DNA from: BRHc4a sp049325055
Lineage (GTDB): Bacteria > Bacillota > Desulfotomaculia > Desulfotomaculales > Desulfocucumaceae
Reading direction: 5' to 3'
Assembly: GCA_049325055.1 (NCBI GenBank)
Contig: JBMOPB010000050.1
Location: 1-7,904, forward strand
DNA: 7,904 nucleotides
Made by a program: the position numbers and the translations under genes. This document shows positions 1 through 4,494 of the stretch, in pieces. Within the stretch, counting starts at the first letter, position 1; the number at the start of each line of letters is the position of its first letter. Below the pieces are notes generated by a model. The model was not told the origin of the DNA. It was given only the letters and a program-made list of their open reading frames with translations, and did no database searches.

Positions 1-1
1 T

Positions 2-421
2 TCCGAGCTGGGCATCTACCCTGCGGTGGACCCCCTGGACTCCACCTCCAGGATTCTCGACCCCAACGTGGTGGGGCATGAGCACTACGAAGTCGCCCGC
101 GGGGTGCAGAAAATTCTGCAGCGCTATAAGGAACTGCAGGACATCATCGCCATCCTCGGTATGGAGGAACTTTCCGACGAGGACAAACTGGTGGTGGCAA
201 GGGCACGGAAGCTGCAACAGTACCTGTCGCAGCCGTTCCACGTGGCTGAAACCTTTACCGGTCAGCCAGGAAGGTATGTGCCCCTCAAGGAAACTATCCG
301 CGGATTCAAGGAGATCCTGGAAGGCAAGCACGACAACCTGCCCGAGAATGCGTTCCGTATGGTAGGAACTATTGATGAAGCGGTGGAGAAAGGAAAACAG
401 CTTTTAGAGGGAAGTGTGTAA
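2..421 (+). CDS. atpD: F1Fo ATP synthase subunit beta, C-terminal part (partial)
   Basis: This is the last 139 residues of the catalytic beta subunit of the F1 ATPase headpiece, cut by the left edge; the first complete codon starts at base 2. The visible part opens with SELGIYPAVDPLDSTSRIL, a hallmark of the end of the nucleotide-binding domain. The helical C-terminal domain follows and contains EELSDED, the counterpart of the DELSEED loop through which beta contacts the rotating gamma/epsilon shaft. The Walker A and B motifs lie upstream of the window. In the complex, beta makes or hydrolyses ATP at the cytoplasmic face of the membrane. The GTG at 26 is an internal Val codon, not a start. 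The stop codon is three bases before atpC, in the usual atpD-atpC order, so the two are surely co-transcribed. Family assignment is essentially certain. Confidence 0.97.
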   Translation, partial: SELGIYPAVDPLDSTSRILDPNVVGHEHYEVARGVQKILQRYKELQDIIAILGMEELSDEDKLVVARARKLQQYLSQPFHVAETFTGQPGRYVPLKETIRGFKEILEGKHDNLPENAFRMVGTIDEAVEKGKQLLEGSV

Positions 422-424
422 GGC

Positions 425-826
425 ATGGCGGAAAATACTCAGCGCCTGGAAATTGTCACTCCCGAGAAAAAGGTTTTCACCGGGGACGTAAATTTCGTCG
501 TGGTACCCGGAGAGCTTGGGGAACTGGGATTCCTGCCCAATCACGCACCCCTTATGAGCGGCTTGAAAATAGGTCTTGTCAGGGTGCAGCAGGAAGGTAA
601 AACCTTCAAGGTTGCGGTTAGCGGGGGCTTCGTGGAAGTGCGCGGCAACAGGGTCACCATACTGGCCGACTCAGCCGAGCGCGAAGATCAAATAGACCGG
701 GATAGAGCTGAAGCAGCCAGGGAGAGGGCTGAAAAGCGCCTCTCGGAAAAGGCTGCCGACCTGGACATCAAAAGGGCAGAACTGGCTCTGCAGAGAGCCA
801 TCAACAGGCTCAAGGCACTGCAATAG
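425..826 (+). CDS. atpC: F1Fo ATP synthase subunit epsilon
   Basis: This 133-residue protein is the epsilon subunit of the ATP synthase central stalk, which couples rotation to catalysis and can inhibit ATP hydrolysis. Residues 1-86 fit the N-terminal beta-sandwich, with the conserved VVVPGELGELGFLPNHAPL segment at 25-43. Residues 87-133 form a charged, Ala-rich two-helix C-terminal domain. That domain contains IDRDRA at 90-95, which fits the I(L)DxxRA motif linked to ATP binding in Bacillus-type epsilon subunits, so ATP-dependent regulation of the inhibitory conformation is plausible (inference). Length is normal for the family. ATG 425 follows the atpD stop by three bases. An AGAGGG at 406-411, inside the end of atpD, is a possible ribosome binding site with a somewhat long 13-base spacer. 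It is the last gene of the atp operon and is followed by a strong terminator. Confidence 0.97.
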   Translation: MAENTQRLEIVTPEKKVFTGDVNFVVVPGELGELGFLPNHAPLMSGLKIGLVRVQQEGKTFKVAVSGGFVEVRGNRVTILADSAEREDQIDRDRAEAARERAEKRLSEKAADLDIKRAELALQRAINRLKALQ

Positions 827-851
827 ATATTCAATTGAATCAGTAATGAGG

Positions 852-886
852 GAACCGGGGTCAGATAATGATCCCGGTTCTTTTTT
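852..886 (+). terminator. Intrinsic terminator of the atp operon
   Basis: A 12-bp stem, with one G-U pair, joins 852-863 (GAACCGGGGTCA) to 869-880 (TGATCCCGGTTC) around a five-base loop. It is followed at once by six T residues at 881-886. It starts 25 bases after the atpC stop. This is a textbook rho-independent terminator and separates the ATP synthase operon from murA. Confidence 0.95.
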
Positions 887-1041
887 CCATGCTGGATTCT
901 GACTGCTGTATTCACAGGTCATTTCTTCCCTCAGGCCAAAAAAGTATGCCAATTAGTTTATATGGGAAAGCTTTAAATAAGTGTGCAATATCAGCAAGCC
1001 AAGCTTTAATAAGCATTTCAACGAAAGGGAATATCCGGGTT
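887..1041 (+). promoter_or_regulatory. murA leader region (promoter expected, not resolved)
   Basis: Transcription ends at the preceding terminator, so a murA promoter should lie here, but I cannot pick a convincing -35/-10 pair. The stretch is AT-rich. It holds a near-direct repeat, AAGCTTTAAATAAG at 968-981 and AAGCTTTAATAAGC at 1001-1014, whose copies start 33 bases apart; each contains the AAGCTT palindrome. An AAAGGGA at 1024-1030 lies 11 bases before the TTG at 1042 and is the likely ribosome binding site. The murA reading frame stays open upstream to 868, but that segment covers the atp terminator loop and has no MurA-like sequence, so it is treated as non-coding. Confidence 0.45.
892..912 (-). 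repeat. Heptanucleotide repeat array, three units (reverse orientation)
   Basis: Three seven-base units in perfect phase lie at 892-898 (CTGGATT), 899-905 (CTGACTG) and 906-912 (CTGTATT). On the minus strand they read as the xxxTCAG/xxxCCAG units found in the other intergenic arrays of this window. A lone forward-oriented GAATCAG lies at 837-843, so a loosely inverted pair brackets the atp terminator. The array starts only five bases after the terminator T-run. Confidence 0.6.
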
Positions 1042-2295
1042 TTGAGCAGGTTTATCATAAGAGGGAAAAAAGAGCTTTCGGGCAGAGTAAAAATCAGCCC
1101 TGCAAAGAATGCTGTACTACCTATTATAACGGCGTCCCTGCTGGCCAAAACGCCTTGTTTTCTGGAAGAAATACCGGATCTGGCCGATGTCAGGACCATA
1201 TGCTCTGCTATAGAATTTTTGGGGGCCAGTGTGGGAAGAGAAGATGGCGGGCTTAAGATATCGGTTCCGGAAATGTTGAACAATGAAGCTCCCTACGAAT
1301 TTGTAAGAAAAATGAGAGCCTCCTTCCTTATAATGGGGCCGTTGTTGGCCAGGACAGGGCGCGCCCGTATCTCCACTCCAGGAGGGTGCGCCATCGGCAG
1401 CAGGCCCATTGACCTGCACCTTAAGGGATTTTGCCTTTTGGGAGCTGATATAAGGCAGGGTCAGGGATTTATCGACGCCAGGGCCGCCAGGCTGGTGGGG
1501 TCAAGGATTTACCTTGACTACCCCAGTGTGGGAGCTACTGAGAATCTGATGATGGCCGCCTCACTGGCACGGGGGACTACGGTGATTGAAAACGCTGCCG
1601 AGGAGCCCGAAGTGGTGGACCTTGCCAACTTTCTCAATACAATGGGTGCAAGGATTAAGGGGGCAGGGACCAAGGTTATAAGGGTGGAGGGAGTAGACGA
1701 GCTATATGGTTCCAGCTACAGCGTTATTCCCGACAGGATAGAGGCAGGAACTTTTCTGATTGCCGCAGCCATTGCCGGGGGAGACGTGCAGGTGGACAAC
1801 GTTATATGCGATCACATCAACCCCATACTGGCCAAGCTTGATGAGGCGGGTGTCCGTTTTGAGGAGGGGGAAAGCTACGTCAGGGTCATTGGCGGGGGTG
1901 ACTTAAGGTCCACCGACATAAAGACAATGCCTTACCCTGGCTTTCCCACAGACATGCAGCCCCAGTTCATGACCATGATGACCATTGGCGGGGGAACCAG
2001 CGTTATAACAGAAACTGTTTTTGAAAACAGGTTCATGCATGTAAACGAACTTAAGAGAATGGGCGCCCGTATAAAAGTAACTGGCAGAACCGCAATAGTT
2101 CAGGGTGTTGAAAAACTGTCGGGAGCCAGGGTTAAGGCCACGGACTTGCGGGCGGGAGCAGCCCTGGTGCTGGCGGGGCTGGCGGCCGACGGCGTTACCG
2201 AGGTGGGCAACGTGGGGCATATTGACCGGGGCTACGAGAACCTTGTGGAAAAACTTAGGGGCCTGGGGGCGGAGATTATCAGGAAGGATGATTAG
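1042..2295 (+). CDS. murA: UDP-N-acetylglucosamine 1-carboxyvinyltransferase (MurA)
   Basis: MurA transfers enolpyruvate from PEP to UDP-GlcNAc, the first committed cytoplasmic step of peptidoglycan synthesis. Starting at TTG 1042 gives 417 residues, the usual family length, and puts the N-terminal strand SRFIIRGKKELSG where family members begin. In this numbering the key residues match the E. coli enzyme closely: K22-N23, the PEP-adduct cysteine C116 in GGCAIGSRPID, R121, D304 in FPTDMQPQ, and D368/R370 in DLRAGAALVLAG. The catalytic Cys is present, so the enzyme should be of the fosfomycin-sensitive class (inference). One oddity is SPAKN at 19-23, where most homologues have SGAKN. Further in-frame starts exist upstream (868, 946) but would add residues without family similarity. 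The gene lies between the atp terminator and spoIID, as murAA does in B. subtilis. Confidence 0.96.
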   Translation: MSRFIIRGKKELSGRVKISPAKNAVLPIITASLLAKTPCFLEEIPDLADVRTICSAIEFLGASVGREDGGLKISVPEMLNNEAPYEFVRKMRASFLIMGPLLARTGRARISTPGGCAIGSRPIDLHLKGFCLLGADIRQGQGFIDARAARLVGSRIYLDYPSVGATENLMMAASLARGTTVIENAAEEPEVVDLANFLNTMGARIKGAGTKVIRVEGVDELYGSSYSVIPDRIEAGTFLIAAAIAGGDVQVDNVICDHINPILAKLDEAGVRFEEGESYVRVIGGGDLRSTDIKTMPYPGFPTDMQPQFMTMMTIGGGTSVITETVFENRFMHVNELKRMGARIKVTGRTAIVQGVEKLSGARVKATDLRAGAALVLAGLAADGVTEVGNVGHIDRGYENLVEKLRGLGAEIIRKDD

Positions 2296-2301
2296 CTTTA
2301 G

Positions 2302-2333
2302 GGTCGGAATTCAGTATTCAGTAGTCAGAATAA
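2302..2333 (+). repeat. Heptanucleotide repeat array after murA
   Basis: Six bases after the murA stop codon a GGTCGG module leads into three in-phase seven-base units: AATTCAG at 2308-2314, TATTCAG at 2315-2321 and TAGTCAG at 2322-2328, followed by AATAA. The first 20 bases (2302-2321) recur exactly at 3443-3462, just after the spoIID stop. The later copy lacks one seven-base unit, TAGTCAG, before AATAA, as expected if copy number changes in heptamer steps. Confidence 0.75.
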
Positions 2334-2414
2334 GGACGATTTTCTTAGCGTCTGTATTGTAGAATCTTTTATCAGGGAATTAATGGTAATTATAGATGTG
2401 CTAAAGGAATAAAA

Positions 2415-2424
2415 TAGGACAGAC
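2415..2424 (+). promoter_or_regulatory. Possible SpoIIID binding site upstream of spoIID
   Basis: TAGGACAGAC fits the B. subtilis SpoIIID consensus WWRRACARNY at every position. It lies about 52 bases before the spoIID start codon. The regulator gene itself, spoIIID, is two genes downstream. The consensus is short and degenerate, so a chance match in this spacer is not unlikely. I could not identify a convincing sigma-E promoter beside it. Confidence 0.3.
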
Positions 2425-2444
2425 AGTTTTATCACACGTATTTC

Positions 2445-2455
2445 TACTGAATTCC
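2445..2455 (-). repeat. Inverted partner of the post-murA heptad repeat
   Basis: TACTGAATTCC at 2445-2455 is the exact reverse complement of GGAATTCAGTA at 2306-2316. The two 11-bp arms bound a segment of about 150 bp that fills most of the murA-spoIID spacer. The right arm ends 21 bases before the spoIID start codon. A transcript crossing the spacer could pair the arms, but the enclosed loop is long. Confidence 0.6.
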
Positions 2456-2476
2456 TCTAAGATGGAGAGATAGCTA

Positions 2477-3442
2477 ATGAAGCGGCGTTTGACAATTTTT
2501 TTTATACTAATTGTTGCGGCAGTAATTGTAATTCCGGCCGCCGTCAACTGGTTCAGCCCGGCAAGGATCGAGAAGTCCGGAACCTTGGTGCACATGTATT
2601 CACATGCCAGCGGCAAAATAATCAACTTACCGGTTGAGGACTACGTTATAGGTGTACTGGCAGCCGAAATGCCTGCGGAGTTTCCCGAGGAGGCCCTGAA
2701 AGCACAGGCGGTTGCGGCCAGGACATACATAATAAAGAGGCTTACCGGAGGCGGAGTGGCCAACCCCGTTCATCCGGGAGCTGACGTGTGCGATGATCAC
2801 AAGCACTACCAGGCCTGGATTTCCAGGGAGGAAATGAAAAAACGCTGGGGGGCGCTAAAATATTACCAGTACTATTTAAAGATTGCCATGGCGGTTTATA
2901 CCACGGAAAATGAGGTTTTAACCTACGGTGGCCAGCTGGTGGACCCTGTTTACCATTCTTCATGCGGAGGATCAGGCACGGTGAGCGCCGGTGAGGTCTG
3001 GAAGTTTGACGTTCCCTATTTAAAGGGCGTAAATTGCCCTTACTGCGCCGACCCGGAGCCAATCCGGGTGACTACCTTCTCGCCCGCTGACTTTAAGAAG
3101 GCAACAGGAGAGGATATAAATGCAATTCCTGTGACGGCAGGCCGGAAAGTTTTTTTTGAAGTGATCGAAAAAACCTCTGAGGGGCAGCCCAAAACAGTTC
3201 GAATCGGCAGCAGGGTATTTCCCTCGACAGTGGTAAGGGAGATGCTGGGTCTTCGTTCCGCAAGATTCGATATGGCCGTGGAGTCAGGCCGGGTAAAGGT
3301 TACAACGGTGGGGTACGGCCACGGTGTGGGAATGTGCCAGTACGGGGCCAAAGGTCTGGCTTTAAAGGGAAAAGGCTACCGGGACATTCTCAAGCACTAT
3401 TACACCGGGGTGGAAATAAATAAGCTTACGGACAGGACGTGA
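2477..3442 (+). CDS. spoIID: Stage II sporulation protein D (engulfment lytic transglycosylase)
   Basis: SpoIID is a membrane-anchored mother-cell enzyme that cuts peptidoglycan glycan strands and, with SpoIIM and SpoIIP, drives engulfment of the forespore. The 321-residue product begins with basic MKRRL and one transmembrane segment (about 6-26), then an extracytoplasmic domain. The SpoIID signature LAAEMPAEFPEEALKAQAVA covers 61-80; E64 aligns with the catalytic glutamate of the family. YHSSCGG (159-165) and VNCPYC (185-190) supply Cys/His residues in the region where some family members bind zinc. GYGHGVGMCQYG (279-290) is the conserved C-terminal motif. GGAGA at 2464-2468 sits eight bases before ATG 2477. 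It follows murA as in B. subtilis. Sigma-E control is expected from homologues, but no clear promoter was resolved. Nothing suggests decay. Confidence 0.95.
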   Translation: MKRRLTIFFILIVAAVIVIPAAVNWFSPARIEKSGTLVHMYSHASGKIINLPVEDYVIGVLAAEMPAEFPEEALKAQAVAARTYIIKRLTGGGVANPVHPGADVCDDHKHYQAWISREEMKKRWGALKYYQYYLKIAMAVYTTENEVLTYGGQLVDPVYHSSCGGSGTVSAGEVWKFDVPYLKGVNCPYCADPEPIRVTTFSPADFKKATGEDINAIPVTAGRKVFFEVIEKTSEGQPKTVRIGSRVFPSTVVREMLGLRSARFDMAVESGRVKVTTVGYGHGVGMCQYGAKGLALKGKGYRDILKHYYTGVEINKLTDRT

Positions 3443-3462
3443 GGTCGGAATTCAGTATTCAG
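3443..3462 (+). repeat. Heptanucleotide repeat directly after the spoIID stop
   Basis: The 20 bases GGTCGGAATTCAGTATTCAG begin at the first base after the spoIID stop codon and match 2302-2321 exactly. They contain two seven-base units, AATTCAG (3449-3455) and TATTCAG (3456-3462), followed by AATAA. A single oppositely oriented unit, CTGACTC, lies at 3511-3517, and a longer reverse array at 3677-3696. Either could be the right end of an element starting here. Confidence 0.75.
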
Positions 3463-3541
3463 AATAACCCCCGGCCTGACATTTATAGAGGGCGATGGTT
3501 TTTTGGGATCCTGACTCGAGGTTCATAATTTAATCTCATTG

Positions 3542-3568
3542 AAATTGGCTGTCGGCCAATTTTTTTTT
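3542..3568 (+). terminator. Intrinsic terminator downstream of spoIID
   Basis: An eight-base-pair stem joins AAATTGGC (3542-3549) to GCCAATTT (3555-3562) with a five-base loop. The T-run at 3561-3568 closes it. It lies 100 bases after the spoIID stop, so spoIID transcripts should end here and spoIIID would need its own promoter. Confidence 0.85.
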
Positions 3569-3676
3569 CTAACATCAAACGTTCAATATGCCCACTATTA
3601 ATCGCCGGGCAATTGTTTGAACGCAAAGCCTCTTCCCATACGTGCATTGCGGCTTAAGGGGAATCCCTTATCCATT

Positions 3677-3696
3677 CTGGCTCCTGGTTCTGGATT
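3677..3696 (-). repeat. Degenerate reverse heptad array in the spoIID-spoIIID spacer
   Basis: Units CTGGCTC (3677-3683), CTGGTT (3684-3689, one base short) and CTGGATT (3690-3696) continue the CTGxxTT pattern of the other reverse arrays. They face the forward array at 3443-3462. The single-base loss suggests an older, decaying copy. Confidence 0.5.
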
Positions 3697-3699
3697 CTC

Positions 3700-3915
3700 A
3701 ACAGTATTAGCACTGACCCAAAAGTTTGGCTACCCGGTATTTATCACCGCACATGGCATATATATCTTATAGAGCCTATCGATAATCCGTCAGTCAAAGC
3801 AAACGCAACCAATGAACATTCACCCGAAGTGGTCCTCTGTCTCCACATGATTGCACCGGCTGGAAATAAGGCGGAGGCTGCTTTTGTTATTGAAGCTGTA
3901 CAGCCGTGGCTATAA
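3700..3915 (+). pseudogene. Possible gene remnant, no start codon, unknown function
   Basis: One frame is open from 3658 to a TAA at 3913-3915, but it has no ATG, GTG or TTG start. Its upstream part runs through the heptad repeat, so only about 3700 onward is a candidate. The last 45 residues look protein-like (for example SPEVVLCLHMIAPAGNKAE, then a C-terminal VIEAVQPWL). Between about 3724 and 3768 a neighbouring frame (KFGYPVFITAHGIYIL, then stop) looks equally protein-like, which would fit a frameshifted remnant. I do not recognise the family. It has no M23-peptidase motif, so it is not obviously a relic of spoIIQ. The minus-strand frame over the same bases has no ribosome binding site. 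It may also simply be chance open sequence. Confidence 0.25.
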
Positions 3916-3958
3916 GAAGCAGTTGTAATCTCGAGGGCTTTTATTAGTTTGAGCCGGC

Positions 3959-3964
3959 AGGAGG
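3959..3964 (+). promoter_or_regulatory. Ribosome binding site that fixes the spoIIID start
   Basis: AGGAGG at 3959-3964 is a near-perfect Shine-Dalgarno sequence eight bases before ATG 3973. It lies inside the extra coding sequence implied by the in-frame TTG at 3949, so that earlier start is very unlikely. Confidence 0.85.
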
Positions 3965-3972
3965 GCAAGGCC

Positions 3973-4224
3973 ATGCAGGAATATATACAGAAGCGGGTGC
4001 TTGATATCTGCGCCTACATCCTGGATACCCGGGCAACAGTGCGACAGGCTGCACAGGTTTTTGAAGTCAGCAAAAGTACAGTGCACAAAGATATGACCGA
4101 GCGGTTACCTTCTCTAAATAAAGAACTGTCCATAGAAGTAAAGAAGGTGCTGGATTTTAACAAGTCCGAACGTCACCTGCGAGGTGGGGAGGCCACAAAG
4201 CGTAAATACAAAGACCTTGCATAA
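3973..4224 (+). CDS. spoIIID: Stage III sporulation transcriptional regulator SpoIIID
   Basis: SpoIIID is a small DNA-binding protein that, in the mother cell, activates or represses many sigma-E-dependent genes and helps turn on sigma-K production. The 83-residue product (ATG 3973) is recognisable along its whole length. The helix-turn-helix region TVRQAAQVFEVSKSTVHKDM covers about 23-42, the TERLP linker follows, and the conserved FNKSERHLRGGEATKRKYK segment is near the C-terminus. It is about ten residues shorter than the B. subtilis protein at the C-terminus. The strong AGGAGG at 3959-3964 supports this start over the in-frame TTG at 3949. It lies directly upstream of the mreB homologue, as spoIIID-mbl does in B. 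subtilis. No promoter was resolved, although the terminator at 3542-3568 implies one in the spacer. Confidence 0.96.
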   Translation: MQEYIQKRVLDICAYILDTRATVRQAAQVFEVSKSTVHKDMTERLPSLNKELSIEVKKVLDFNKSERHLRGGEATKRKYKDLA

Positions 4225-4244
4225 GGTAAGAATTCAGGAGTCAG
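4225..4244 (+). repeat. Heptanucleotide repeat directly after the spoIIID stop
   Basis: GGTAAGAATTCAG begins at the base after the spoIIID stop codon and matches the GGTNNGAATTCAG module that follows murA and spoIID. Two in-phase units are present, AATTCAG (4231-4237) and GAGTCAG (4238-4244), then AATAG. ATTCAGGAG at 4232-4240 is the exact reverse complement of CTCCTGAAT at 4312-4320. GAATTCAG at 4230-4237 is likewise complementary to CTGAATTC at 4336-4343. Confidence 0.75.
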
Positions 4245-4311
4245 AATAGTTTAAGCATTTGCCTGCTGTCATTATGTCCTGATAACCATAATTATCGAAC
4301 CCGGCAGCACT

Positions 4312-4345
4312 CTCCTGAATACTGACTTCTGGATTCTGAATTCTG
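4312..4345 (-). repeat. Reverse heptad array, four perfect units
   Basis: Four consecutive seven-base units in perfect phase begin at 4315 (CTGAATA), 4322 (CTGACTT), 4329 (CTGGATT) and 4336 (CTGAATT), with a trailing CTG at 4343-4345. This is the longest array in the window. With the forward array at 4225-4244 it bounds a segment of about 120 bp that fills the first half of the spoIIID-mreB spacer. Confidence 0.75.
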
Positions 4346-4494
4346 CAAAATAAGCCAACTTTAAACAAAGAATATGGAGGAATTCCCCTGATCCTGTAGA
4401 ATACTACCACTGACTGCGCCGGTCCAACCGGCCACATGTTGATGGCCGCCGGACTTGACGGCTCTAGGTTCCTTTAAGGAAAGGGGAAAATTTA
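4346..4494 (+). promoter_or_regulatory. mbl/mreB leader with overlapping hairpins and ribosome binding site
   Basis: GCCGGT (4418-4423) can pair with ACCGGC (4427-4432) around a three-base loop. GGCCA (4430-4434) can instead pair with TGGCC (4443-4447). The two hairpins share bases 4430-4432 and so exclude each other. AAGGGG at 4481-4486 is the likely Shine-Dalgarno sequence, eight bases before ATG 4495. TAGAAT at 4397-4402 matches a -10 box at five of six positions, but I see no matching -35. No terminator separates this leader from spoIIID, so read-through is possible. Confidence 0.4.

Larger units (their letters stand above)
3443..3972. other. Gene-poor spoIID-spoIIID spacer (530 bp)
   Basis: No intact gene is visible here. 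In order the spacer holds a heptad repeat at the spoIID stop, an intrinsic terminator (3542-3568), an imperfect hairpin, a tight hairpin, a reverse heptad array (3677-3696), a start-less open frame ending at 3915, and the spoIIID ribosome binding site. The imperfect hairpin pairs CGTTCAA (3580-3586) with TTGAACG (3617-3623) and GCCC (3590-3593) with GGGC (3607-3610). The tight one pairs TAAGGG (3655-3660) with CCCTTA (3665-3670) around GAAT. CATACG at 3637-3642 resembles part of a sigma-E -10 element but has no clear -35 partner. B. subtilis has spoIIQ between spoIID and spoIIID; no M23 peptidase reading frame is present here. Confidence 0.6.

Noticed and set aside
868..1041. N-terminal extension of MurA from in-frame starts at 868 or 946
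   Set aside because: The 868 start falls inside the atp terminator hairpin, and the added residues have no MurA-like sequence. The TTG at 1042 gives family length and correct residue numbering.
2358..2386. Sigma-A promoter upstream of spoIID (TTGTAG, 17 bases, TAATGG)
   Set aside because: The spacing is right, but both boxes match the consensus poorly, and a sigma-E promoter would be expected for spoIID.
3511..3935. Two CTCGAG and one GGATCC restriction-type palindromes in the spacer
   Set aside because: Six-base sites occur by chance, and nothing else suggests a cloning junction or vector sequence.
3949..3972. Earlier TTG start for SpoIIID
   Set aside because: The strong AGGAGG at 3959-3964 would then be inside the coding sequence, and the extra residues are not part of the family.
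3744..3974. Minus-strand 76-residue frame opposite the possible gene remnant
   Set aside because: It has no ribosome binding site, its start overlaps the spoIIID start codon on the other strand, and its product is not recognisable.
2302..4345. CRISPR array interpretation of the AATTCAG repeats
   Set aside because: The units are seven bases long, contiguous and degenerate, with no spacers of regular length and no cas genes nearby.
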